DNA of 32,536 nucleotides from Candidatus Aminicenantota bacterium (GTDB lineage: Bacteria > Acidobacteriota > Aminicenantia > UBA2199), in assembly GCA_016934745.1 (NCBI GenBank), contig JAFGSF010000049.1, forward strand, positions 1 through 32,536, in the 5' to 3' direction. The translations under genes and the position numbers were made by a program. Shown here piece after piece: positions 7,700 to 14,901 of the stretch. Below the pieces are notes generated by a model. That model worked only from the letters and a program-made list of their open reading frames with translations, did not search any database and had not been told where the DNA came from. The first letter of the stretch is position 1. Each line of letters starts with the position of its first letter.

Positions 7700-10030
7700 A
7701 TGTGCAAAAAAATAATTTTTATTGCCTTGATCGCGCTATGTGAATGCGTGTTTGCTTCCTACGCTATCACAAAAGTCGATTTTCTGGCGGCGGCCGGTTT
7801 GCGGGTGAACGGAGCCGGACCATTGCTGCTCAGACTGGACAAAGAACGCAACCGTCTGGTTCTGGCCAACACCTTGACCTCCTCTCTGACCTTGGTCGAT
7901 TGCGCCGATAATCGAGTCACCAATATCCCCATCAGCGGACGCATTCCGCAACATCTTAAGTCCGAAGCCCTGACGATTGATACTCGCAGCGGCAATATCT
8001 ATGTGATTGGCCGCAAGAGCCTGCATGTGGTTTTCCCAGGCGCCGGAATATCGCGCACGTTCGCCACCAAAAAACAGTTTGAAATGGTGGCCGTGGATGA
8101 AAACGACGGCCGGGCATTTATGGTTGGCAGAGAATCCCGGGAATTGGCTTGCCTGGATTTAAAAAAAGGGCGGATGGATTACATTCCTTTCGCCGAGAAT
8201 GAGGAAGTGGTATTGAATCTGAACCAAACCCCACCGCCGCCCATCCGCAAGGTCGTCTGCGACACCCTGCTGCGCCAGGTGTATGCCATTGACGGCTACA
8301 CGGCCACCTTGCACACGTTCGACGCAGTCAGCCGCAAACGACTGGAGCAGAGAAAACTGGCACTGGTCTCGGGAAGCCGCTGGCATTTCGCCGACTATAG
8401 CCAGAAAAAACACGCATGGATCCTGGTCGTAGAAACCGCGGAAAGGAAAGTGGTGCAAGCGGCAAAAATCAATCTTGGCGGTGCCCATGACGTCATTGTC
8501 CACCTGCCTGAATTCACCGAGGCCGTGGGCGTCAGCTACAATGAAAGCCGTGATGAGCTTTATATTCCCTATGACAACCACCCAAGCCTTCACGTCGTCG
8601 ATTTTAAAGCCGGTAACCATATCAGCGAGATCATGCTTCCGGCATACGGCAACGACGCATCCAGCCTGGATGCCGAACACGACATGCTTTATGTATCCAG
8701 CTGGGCCTACGGGGAAATCGACCAGATCGATTTGCAGAAGCGAAAATTACACCGTCGTTTTTTTCAGGCCGCCGTCCTGCCCCACATGTTCCACATGGTT
8801 TTCAATCCCCATAACGGCCTTCTCTATATTCCGCTGGGGGCCACGGCGGTCAATGGTTCTTTCGGGGCGGCCCTGAGTGTTTTGGATCCGCGTACCGGGA
8901 AGGTCGATAAAATCTATAATGGCTGGGCCCCGCAGACCATGCTGCAGCAACCGCATAGCGACCACTTTCTGGTTTTCAACAATGAAGATCAATGCGCCCG
9001 GGTTTCCCCGGATGGCAATTTCAAATTATTCCATCTTCCTGAAATCTATCCCCACCAGGCCATGGCCACTCCGACCGGCAATATCTACCTGTCTTACGGC
9101 CCACATCAATCTTATTGGCCGGTAGTATATATCTGGGCTGCCCGCGATGGTATCCTGGGCATGAATGGCCATAACCTTGAGTATTATGACCGCCGCATCC
9201 CGCGCCTGGCCCAGAAGATGGTTCTGAGCCCAGACGGCCGGTTGTATGCCCTGCAAAACAACTGGGGCGATGAAAAGCAGTTTCTGATTACTTTGCCCGA
9301 CGAGATCCGCTGCCCCAACCAGGGCGATATGCGCCTGGAACTTGAAGATACCGTTTCACGAGAAACCAGCCAGCGCCTGCTCATTCAGGATGAATATACG
9401 GGATGGCTTTATGTAGGCCGGGTCGGGGAAAAGGACAGCGACCCGGGCATTCTGCAGATCATCGATCCGCTGTCCGTGAAAGTCCTGCAGCGAGTGGAAA
9501 TTGGAATCACCCCAACCGATTTGGCCTGTGATCGGGACCACATCTACATCCTGGGGTTCGATTCCAACCTGCTCACGGTGATCAATAAAAAAGATTTTTC
9601 GAGCATCGGAATCCATTGTGGTGAAAAACCGCTTAGAATAGCCCTTTCCAAGGGAGTTGTCTTTGTGCTCAACCATGGGGACAACACCATATTCGAACTG
9701 GATCAAAAAACACGTCGATACCAGATCCCGTATCCCGGGCATCCGGACAACATGGTCCTGCATGAAAATTCGTTGTTAATCACCAGTCATAGCCCGATTG
9801 AACTTTGCATGATGGCTTTTGATCTGCAAACAAAGTCATTTTCCGTCCTGCACCGGGAAAGGTATCCCTTCGGCGATACCAGCTTCGACAGCAACAACAG
9901 TTCATTTTTCCTGCGCGGCCAGTTCGGCGACTGTGTGTATAAGCTCAACGAAATCAAAGTCGATCAAGCCGGCCGCATCTGGGTCAGTGATTTTCTGGCG
10001 GGGAAGCTTTTCATCCTTACCCCGAAGTGA
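7700..10030 (+). CDS. large secreted beta-propeller (YVTN/NHL-like) protein of unknown function
   Basis: A 776-residue protein with a signal peptide (MCKKIIFIALIALCECVFA). GGGGAGGAGCC sits directly before the ATG as ribosome site. The whole mature part consists of short beta-rich repeats typical of propellers, such as LDKERNRLVLANTLTSSLTL (45-64), LDAEHDMLYVSSWAYGEI, MVFNPHNGLLYIPLGA, DLACDRDHIYILGFDSNLLT and DQAGRIWVSDFLAGKLFIL at the C-terminus. The number of repeats suggests two propellers in tandem. There are no CxxCH haem sites, no C-terminal membrane anchor and no lipobox (the residue before C14 is Leu). It probably acts in the periplasm or on the surface; no enzymatic motif is recognised. 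It is a single-gene unit, divergent from tlyA and convergent with the next gene (11-base gap). Confidence 0.7.
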   Translation: MCKKIIFIALIALCECVFASYAITKVDFLAAAGLRVNGAGPLLLRLDKERNRLVLANTLTSSLTLVDCADNRVTNIPISGRIPQHLKSEALTIDTRSGNIYVIGRKSLHVVFPGAGISRTFATKKQFEMVAVDENDGRAFMVGRESRELACLDLKKGRMDYIPFAENEEVVLNLNQTPPPPIRKVVCDTLLRQVYAIDGYTATLHTFDAVSRKRLEQRKLALVSGSRWHFADYSQKKHAWILVVETAERKVVQAAKINLGGAHDVIVHLPEFTEAVGVSYNESRDELYIPYDNHPSLHVVDFKAGNHISEIMLPAYGNDASSLDAEHDMLYVSSWAYGEIDQIDLQKRKLHRRFFQAAVLPHMFHMVFNPHNGLLYIPLGATAVNGSFGAALSVLDPRTGKVDKIYNGWAPQTMLQQPHSDHFLVFNNEDQCARVSPDGNFKLFHLPEIYPHQAMATPTGNIYLSYGPHQSYWPVVYIWAARDGILGMNGHNLEYYDRRIPRLAQKMVLSPDGRLYALQNNWGDEKQFLITLPDEIRCPNQGDMRLELEDTVSRETSQRLLIQDEYTGWLYVGRVGEKDSDPGILQIIDPLSVKVLQRVEIGITPTDLACDRDHIYILGFDSNLLTVINKKDFSSIGIHCGEKPLRIALSKGVVFVLNHGDNTIFELDQKTRRYQIPYPGHPDNMVLHENSLLITSHSPIELCMMAFDLQTKSFSVLHRERYPFGDTSFDSNNSSFFLRGQFGDCVYKLNEIKVDQAGRIWVSDFLAGKLFILTPK

Positions 10031-10041
10031 GATTGAATCCG

Positions 10042-10497
10042 CTAGCGACCGGCTGGCTGACGAACCGTGCTCGCCTGTTCGGGAACGCCGCCGATACCGT
10101 CAATGAAAAATTTAAGAACCGCTTGAATGAATTCATATTCGTCCTTCAGTAAAACCCGATGGTCACCAGGGAAAATAACGCTTCCCGGATCGGCGACGAC
10201 CGCCGTGCCGATCCTGACCGCTTCGTTCCGATTCATTTTCGCCAACAGGATCATGGCCGCTCGGGGTTCGGTCGGGTCGACGACCAGGCTGATGCGGTAT
10301 TTTTTTCCGCAAAACCCGACCATCGCTTCATGTTTTGCGCTGCCGTCGATCTTAATCTCCGCATGCTGATATTTTTCCTTTTTAAAGAACAGATCAAGGA
10401 CCCGGATGAAGCTTCTGAATACTTTCAAGCCCTGGCTGAACAAATCGTGCTGCTCGCCGTAGCGGGCGGCGATGGAGAAATCGACATTCATTTCCAT
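10042..10497 (-). CDS. unrecognised 151-residue cytosolic protein
   Basis: I do not recognise a family. The protein has a helical, aromatic N-terminal half (residues ~20-45) and two central beta-rich stretches (AEIKIDGS, KYRISLVVDP). A conserved-looking segment AVVADPGSVIFPGDHR follows, and then a C-terminal helix. No signal peptide or membrane segment is seen. The ATG at 10497 has a clear AGGAG 7 bases upstream, and codon use is like that of the neighbours, which supports a real gene. It follows the four-helix membrane protein on the same strand (68-base gap) and may be cotranscribed with it. Confidence 0.6.
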   Translation of the reverse strand: MEMNVDFSIAARYGEQHDLFSQGLKVFRSFIRVLDLFFKKEKYQHAEIKIDGSAKHEAMVGFCGKKYRISLVVDPTEPRAAMILLAKMNRNEAVRIGTAVVADPGSVIFPGDHRVLLKDEYEFIQAVLKFFIDGIGGVPEQASTVRQPAGR

Positions 10498-10565
10498 TTC
10501 GAACTCCTGAAAATATTCTAAGCAATGGCCGTCATGGTGTCAAGGCATCGCAGCCGCAAGGTCCG

Positions 10566-10979
10566 CTATTCCATGCGATGCCGGCGTCTTGCGGTCAAGA
10601 TGAAGGTCCAGGCGATGACGATCGAAAAAACAAACCAATGGACAATAAAAACAGCAGCATGGCGCCGCGAAAAAGAATGGAGCCATTCCAGCAAGCCCCA
10701 GGCAACAAAAATCAGCCCCCAGGTCCAGGTGAATAGCACCAATACTTTCGTGCGAGTATGGAACCACAGTTGCGCGACGCGGTCGGCCATGAACAGGCAC
10801 AGGCCGAACAGGGAAAGGACGATGCCGATATTGTCGATTCCGGCCAAATCTGGCGGAACCAGGGCGAGATACCAGCCGCCGCTGACCGCCCACATGACCA
10901 GGGCGGCCAAACATACCGGGATGGCTTGCAAATGGGGCTTCAGGTGTGAGGATATATCATTTGTTCTTACCACTGCCAT
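10566..10979 (-). CDS. small four-helix integral membrane protein
   Basis: A 137-residue protein with four hydrophobic segments: IPVCLAALVMWAVSGGWYLA, IGIVLSLFGLCLFMAD, VLVLFTWTWGLIFVAWGLL and FIVHWFVFSIVIAWTFILTA. Charged, arginine-rich ends follow the last helix (TARRRHRME). The frame is open upstream to 11117, but those residues look non-coding. The ATG at 10979 has ACGGGA before it and a weak TTGCAA-17-CATATT promoter-like pair just upstream, so it is the better start. No known family is recognised. It lies between the AdoMet-decarboxylase-like gene and the unknown 151-residue protein. Confidence 0.6.
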   Translation of the reverse strand: MAVVRTNDISSHLKPHLQAIPVCLAALVMWAVSGGWYLALVPPDLAGIDNIGIVLSLFGLCLFMADRVAQLWFHTRTKVLVLFTWTWGLIFVAWGLLEWLHSFSRRHAAVFIVHWFVFSIVIAWTFILTARRRHRME

Positions 10980-11131
10980 TCCCGTCTTGCTAATATGGAA
11001 CCAGGATAAACCGCTTGCAAGCGTTCCGCAATCGGGAAAATCCTGATTTTGCAATTCCAATAACCTGACCTGTTCATTGCCGCGTAAGCAAGGGGATATC
11101 GACACCAGTCCAGGCAAAGGGGTTGCTGAAA

Positions 11132-12355
11132 CTATTTCTTTTCGATGTTCAGATGAAAAAATGTCCGGCCGAAAGATTCATCATAGAATGAAACAATATT
11201 TTCATAAGAATAACCCAGGCCGATCAGGCGTTTACGAATGAATTTTTGATGCAGGTTGCGGCTGCGCGTTATGTTTCGCGAGGAGACGCGGTAATGGATT
11301 TCGGCTTGAGCCGGCTGAAACAGTTTTAGAATCGGCCACATGACATGCACCAGCGACTCACGTTCAAATACCCACATGCTGGGATGGATATAGGCGCAGA
11401 ACTCGACGAAATTTTTGTTCTGACCGATGGGATTGGGCGTGACGTGCATGGCGATATAGCCAGTGCCGCCGGTCAGGAAAACACTGGTATAGCCGGGGGG
11501 ATTGAAATCATGTTCAAAAACAAAAGGCGTGTCGGTGGAGAGAAGCACATCCTCAAAACAGTCTTCCAGCAGATAAAGGGCTTCGTCCTCGCGGGCCTTG
11601 GGTTGGCACAACAGGTCGACGAATTTCTGGTCGCAATCATAAAAAGCGCAGGCCAGGTATTCTTCCTGTTGCGAGTTGACCATGAGTTTCAACTTGCGGT
11701 CGATGCGCGCCAGTTTCAGGGAATGCCGGGAATACCTCTCAACCACATCACTTCGAAGCTGCTGGATGATCTTGGCCATGTCCTTGCGATATAGATAGGC
11801 GATAAACATCTTGCCTTCGGGGATCTCGATGGGGGCCTGGATATCGATGACGTAACGTGAATAGCAGTCGACCGGAGCCTTGAAACACTGCTTGCGCAAT
11901 GATTCCCGGTCGGATATTTTAAGATCCTTGAGCAGCGGCGTGGGCGCAAAATAAATGAAAGATACGAGTTCAGGATAGTCGCAGACGTCAAGGAAAGTGC
12001 CCAGGACCCTGGGGCTTAGCGAATCACCGCAGGTATTGACTTCCATGCTGGCCATTTCGAATGACTTCTTTCCCGTAACTTGCCTTTCCCACAAATAGCT
12101 GGCATGGGATTCCTCAATGGCCAAGGACATCTCGACCTGGCTAATCTGCAGGTCGCGCTCCTGGATGTAGCGGTCCATCACCTGGACGCGCGGGTGCATG
12201 TTGGGCTTGCCGATCAGGTTGGCTCCCGAAGCCTTGATCACGGTCCAGATTTCGTCGTCGCTCAGTGCCTGCAGTGAAATGCCCTCGCTGTTGTAGGCAT
12301 GGATGATGGTCGCCGTGGGTGCCGGTTCAAACGTTTCAGGGCCTATAAACGCCAT
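11132..12355 (-). CDS. divergent eukaryotic-type S-adenosylmethionine decarboxylase homologue (PF01536-like)
   Basis: A 407-residue protein. Its C-terminal half carries FNPPGYT (284-290) and, 13 residues on, MHVTPNP (303-309), followed by FVEF and a PILKLFQP segment. This is the order and spacing of the eukaryotic AdoMet decarboxylase blocks FNPCGYS ... IHITPEP ... YVSFE ... VFKP. The N-terminus AFIGPE matches FEGTE, and TCG (108-110) matches the KTCG block. By this alignment F3, E7, C109, F284 and H304 correspond to human F7, E11, C82, F223 and H243. E8 is replaced by Ile4, S229 by Thr290 and the substrate-binding E247 by Asn308. A Glu-Ser bond that could be the self-cleavage site is E82-S83, but it lies farther from the Cys than in the human enzyme. 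Family relationship is likely; AdoMet as substrate is doubtful. AGGAGG precedes the ATG. Confidence 0.65.
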   Translation of the reverse strand: MAFIGPETFEPAPTATIIHAYNSEGISLQALSDDEIWTVIKASGANLIGKPNMHPRVQVMDRYIQERDLQISQVEMSLAIEESHASYLWERQVTGKKSFEMASMEVNTCGDSLSPRVLGTFLDVCDYPELVSFIYFAPTPLLKDLKISDRESLRKQCFKAPVDCYSRYVIDIQAPIEIPEGKMFIAYLYRKDMAKIIQQLRSDVVERYSRHSLKLARIDRKLKLMVNSQQEEYLACAFYDCDQKFVDLLCQPKAREDEALYLLEDCFEDVLLSTDTPFVFEHDFNPPGYTSVFLTGGTGYIAMHVTPNPIGQNKNFVEFCAYIHPSMWVFERESLVHVMWPILKLFQPAQAEIHYRVSSRNITRSRNLHQKFIRKRLIGLGYSYENIVSFYDESFGRTFFHLNIEKK

Positions 12356-12523
12356 GCAGACCTCCTGACATTTTCACCTGGCGCACATGCACCCCAGGCA
12401 CGTAAAACATGTTTTTTACAGCACAGATGGAACATAAAAAAGCGAAAAAATAATCCGGGATATTTTTTTTAATAAAAATATTCAATTGGCCTTATGGTTA
12501 CCTCAGTAATTAACTCATTCATC
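12356..12523 (-). promoter_or_regulatory. long 5' leader of the AdoMet-decarboxylase-like gene with two small upstream frames
   Basis: From the predicted start near 12523 the leader is about 167 bases, far longer than the others in this window. An ATG at 12522 opens a 17-codon frame (MNELITEVTIRPIEYFY, stop 12471-12469). A second ATG at 12435 opens a 30-codon frame that stops at 12343, ten bases inside the main gene. Small hairpins can be drawn, for example GTAAAA/TTTTAC and CCTGG/CCAGG close to the ribosome site. No known riboswitch class is recognised. Confidence 0.35.
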
Positions 12524-12529
12524 TCCAGC

Positions 12530-12558
12530 AGTATAATCTTGATGGACATGATTGTCAA
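12530..12558 (-). promoter_or_regulatory. strong sigma-70 promoter of the AdoMet-decarboxylase-like gene
   Basis: On the minus strand TTGACA (12558-12553, perfect) is followed after exactly 17 bases by TATACT (12535-12530, 5/6). It begins two bases after the stop codon of the kinase gene, so the decarboxylase-like gene can be expressed independently. Confidence 0.65.
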
Positions 12559-12560
12559 CA

Positions 12561-13712
12561 TCATGCCCGGGCCTTTGCCGACAGGCTGGAGATAATATCC
12601 TCCATCTCTGCAAATTGCCCTTCCATGCTTTGCAGCAGGCGGAACTGCACGCGCGACCGCTGCAGATTCTGGGATGGATGGGTGATCCTGAAATAGCGGT
12701 CGCCCGCCAGGTAATCGCTGAGAAAACGCAGGCCGACTAAAAAAGCGAACTGCTTGGCTGAAAAAGCCAGATGGGCTGTTTCTTCCCCACTCAAGCAGCC
12801 GCAGAGGGAGAAGAGAAAGCCCTTGGCGTATCCTTTGAACAGAGCCAGGTCAAAATTCACCTGATCCAGGTCTGACTCGTCTTCGCGGGCCAGGTTGCAG
12901 CCGCTGCGCACCGCGTCACCGAAATCATAATGCACATACCCGGGCATGACCGTATCCAGATCAATGATGCACAAACCCCGCCCCTGACGGTCGAACAAAA
13001 CATTGTCGACCTTGGTGTCATTGTGGGTCACGCGCAACGGCAGCAGCCCGGCTTGGACCAGGCGCTGGAACCGTTTCATCTCGTCAGCACGGGACCGGAT
13101 GAAATCGATTTCGGTGGCGACGGTTCCGGCCCGGTTGCAGGCATCAGCCTGCAGATTGCCAAAAAACCTTTGCAGATGGATTTCCAGGTTGTGAAAGCCG
13201 GCAATGGTCTCGTGCAGCGGCGGAGCAGGTAAATCGGCCAGCAGGTTCAAAAATCGTCCAAAGTGTTTTCCGGCTTCGAAGGCCAGTTCCGGGTTGGGAA
13301 CGTGGTCAAATGAGCGATGATGGTCGATAAATAAATAACAGCGCCAGTAATTCCCCTTTTCATCCTGATGAAAGGACCGGCCGTCCACGGCCGGGACAAC
13401 GGTCAAAACCTCGCGCTCAAGGTTGCTTCCGGGCATAGTGCTCAGCTTGGCGCGCAGATGTTTGGTCACGCGGACGATGTTTTCCATCAGCTGCAGCACA
13501 TCCAAGAAAATGCCTTGGTTGATGCGCTGCAGGATATAATCGGGGCAGTCCTTTTCACCGGTTTGGATCAAAAAAGTATCGTGGATATGCCCCGAACCAA
13601 ACGGCCGGCCATTGCTAAAAGTGCCTTGGATCGAGAAATTGGCGACCACGGTTCGTAAATCAAACAAGGGCGGCAAATTTTCAGCACGGTTCTGTGCCAT
13701 TTTCGCTGCCAT
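12561..13712 (-). CDS. N-acetylhexosamine 1-kinase-like phosphotransferase (APH superfamily)
   Basis: A 383-residue aminoglycoside-phosphotransferase-fold kinase. The catalytic loop THNDTKVDNVLFD (229-241, D232) and the metal-binding IDLDTVMPG (250-258) plus YDFGDAVRSG (262-271) closely follow NahK/LnpB, the kinase that makes N-acetylhexosamine 1-phosphates for nucleotide-sugar supply. The N-terminal nucleotide-binding part (SGHIHDTFLI, 40-49; YILQRINQGIF, 59-69; LMENI, 75-79) also fits that family, and the length is similar (about 360). Substrate is inferred, since related kinases act on other sugars or small molecules. The ATG at 13712 lies inside a good -10 box; if that promoter is real, translation would start at the second ATG (13700), nearly leaderless. 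It is the first gene on this strand before the decarboxylase-like gene. Confidence 0.75.
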   Translation of the reverse strand: MAAKMAQNRAENLPPLFDLRTVVANFSIQGTFSNGRPFGSGHIHDTFLIQTGEKDCPDYILQRINQGIFLDVLQLMENIVRVTKHLRAKLSTMPGSNLEREVLTVVPAVDGRSFHQDEKGNYWRCYLFIDHHRSFDHVPNPELAFEAGKHFGRFLNLLADLPAPPLHETIAGFHNLEIHLQRFFGNLQADACNRAGTVATEIDFIRSRADEMKRFQRLVQAGLLPLRVTHNDTKVDNVLFDRQGRGLCIIDLDTVMPGYVHYDFGDAVRSGCNLAREDESDLDQVNFDLALFKGYAKGFLFSLCGCLSGEETAHLAFSAKQFAFLVGLRFLSDYLAGDRYFRITHPSQNLQRSRVQFRLLQSMEGQFAEMEDIISSLSAKARA

Positions 13713-13739
13713 TATAAATTACTTCCCCGCTTTTGCCAA
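13711..13739 (-). promoter_or_regulatory. candidate promoter of the kinase gene, overlapping its first ATG
   Basis: TTGGCA (13739-13734) is followed after 17 bases by a perfect TATAAT (13716-13711). The last two bases of the -10 box are the first two of the ATG at 13712, so a transcript from it would begin near 13704 and be almost leaderless for the ATG at 13700. Confidence 0.45.
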
Positions 13740-13784
13740 ACGCCGTCGATATCGCTCCTGGTTTGCATGACAACCGCATGCTTC

Positions 13785-13811
13785 TTGACAATTAACCCGA
13801 TTTATGATAAT
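13785..13811 (+). promoter_or_regulatory. candidate promoter of tRNA-Lys
   Basis: A perfect TTGACA (13785-13790) is followed after 15 bases by GATAAT (13806-13811). Transcription would begin just before the mature 5' end of the tRNA at 13826. The spacer is short, but the position fits. Confidence 0.45.
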
Positions 13812-13825
13812 TTTCTTGACTCAAT

Positions 13826-13898
13826 GGCCCCTTAGCTCAATTGGCAGAGCAATTGACTCTTAATCAATAGGTTGAAGGTTCGATTCCTTCAGGGGTCA
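13826..13898 (+). tRNA. tRNA-Lys (anticodon CTT)
   Basis: A 73-base cloverleaf. The acceptor GGCCCCT (13826-13832) pairs with AGGGGTC (13891-13897), with one G-U, and the discriminator is A. The D stem is GCTC/GAGC. The anticodon stem ATTGA/TCAAT encloses loop CTCTTAA with anticodon CTT (13859-13861). The T arm GAAGG-TTCGATT-CCTTC is standard. CCA is not encoded. It reads AAG lysine codons. Confidence 0.93.
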
Positions 13899-14018
13899 TC
13901 TGAATCCCACCTTGTTTTCCAAGTACTGACAAGTGTTTTCGAGTTTTCCCTTTCATGTCCCCATTTTTGACGTCTGGGCCGAAAATTGCCTGCTTAAGGG
14001 ATTCCCCGGGTCGCGGGA

Positions 14019-14579
14019 TTACCAGCGTGATCTTTCAAGTTTTACGTTGAATTCACCGGCAATGGCGGAGTCGCCTTTTTTGTTTTTCACGTTGAAGGTT
14101 CCGCACAGGGTGGTTTCGTTCATTTCCAATATTTCAGCCGTGCCCTCCACTACACCCAAGGATACAATGACGCCTTTGTCACCATTATATACCTTAACCT
14201 CGGCGGTTACCCAGAACGGCTTGCCGTAGCCTGCGGCGGGGCTGTACTTGCCCACGGTGATGGGCTGCCGGGCATTGGAAAAATTGAGTACTGCGATGAA
14301 TTCACTTTTCTTTTTGATGGGAACCACAAAGCTATTGGCCATTTGTTCGGTGCCGAAAATCCCGTTGGACAGGCAGACCTGGAGCTTGGTACCGGCTTTG
14401 TCGGCAAGCGCACCAGCGGATGTGATCTTTGAGAAATCCAGGGGCTGTACTGCCCTAAACGAAGCAATTGACGAGGTCATTTTAGTGATCTTATTGGCTT
14501 TGGGGCATAAGGCGTCCAGCTTGGAAACAGAAAAAAAGAAAATAAAGACTAATGTTGTCAGCAAAATAACTTTTTTCAT
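14019..14579 (-). CDS. small secreted protein of unknown function
   Basis: A 186-residue protein with a classical signal peptide (MKKVILLTTLVFIFFFSVSKLDA) and a good ribosome site (AAGGAG 8 bases before the ATG). The mature part is beta-rich (SFVVPIKKKSEFIAVLNFSN, PFWVTAEVKVYNGDKGVIVS). It ends in a pattern of the type TLCGTFNVKNKKGDSAIAGE, resembling small periplasmic beta-barrel or lipid-binding-like domains. Cysteines at positions ~25, 69 and 159 might form a disulfide. No family is recognised. It is a single gene; the 120 bases between it and the tRNA contain nothing that can be named. Confidence 0.65.
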   Translation of the reverse strand: MKKVILLTTLVFIFFFSVSKLDALCPKANKITKMTSSIASFRAVQPLDFSKITSAGALADKAGTKLQVCLSNGIFGTEQMANSFVVPIKKKSEFIAVLNFSNARQPITVGKYSPAAGYGKPFWVTAEVKVYNGDKGVIVSLGVVEGTAEILEMNETTLCGTFNVKNKKGDSAIAGEFNVKLERSRW

Positions 14580-14901
14580 AACTAATTCTCCTTAAATTTA
14601 ATAATGACTTAATTAGAAAAATCACTTTTCGTTATAATGGAATTTTAAATGGTTTCTATTTTAATAGCAATAGGCGATTGAGGAAAATGGAGGTCAGGAC
14701 TTGAATTCTCAGGTGAAATGGCCGATTTTTCCCTTAGCGCTTAAGGCCAAACCGATTCAGGCGCGAATCGCAATAAAATCTCCTGAATATTCCTCCCCAA
14801 ATAGAGATGATGTATCTTGAAACTGCAAAAAAAGTTTTCTGTTATCCTTCCCCGCTTCATGCAACCAATAACAACCGTTTAAAAACCTTTTACATTTGAC
14901 A
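14580..14901. other. intergenic region between the secreted-protein gene and the glycan cluster
   Basis: About 320 bases between divergent genes. No open frame with coding character was found. It holds the promoter candidate at 14817-14845 for the glycan cluster. An imperfect CCTT-AGCGCT-T-AAGG hairpin near 14730-14747 has no T tract. The half nearest 14580 is AT-rich and presumably holds the promoter of the minus-strand gene (a TATAAC-like box at 14636-14631). Confidence 0.4.
14817..14845 (+). promoter_or_regulatory. candidate promoter of the glycan (GT4) cluster
   Basis: TTGAAA (14817-14822) is followed after 17 bases by TGTTAT (14840-14845, 4/6). It would start transcription near 14852, about 50 bases before the first gene. 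It is the only reasonable promoter seen for the whole 6.7-kb run of overlapping genes. Confidence 0.4.

Noticed and set aside
7543..7707. Upstream extension of tlyA to an ATG at 7707.
   Set aside because: The extra 55 residues have no TlyA similarity, are proline/alanine-rich and overlap the start of the divergent propeller gene.
10525..11046. Plus-strand open frame opposite the four-helix membrane protein.
   Set aside because: The product is arginine/threonine-rich with no structure, whereas the minus strand gives a coherent four-helix membrane protein.
14720..14780. Possible rho-independent terminator hairpin upstream of the glycan cluster.
   Set aside because: The hairpin is imperfect, has no T tract after it and does not follow a gene on either strand in a sensible orientation.
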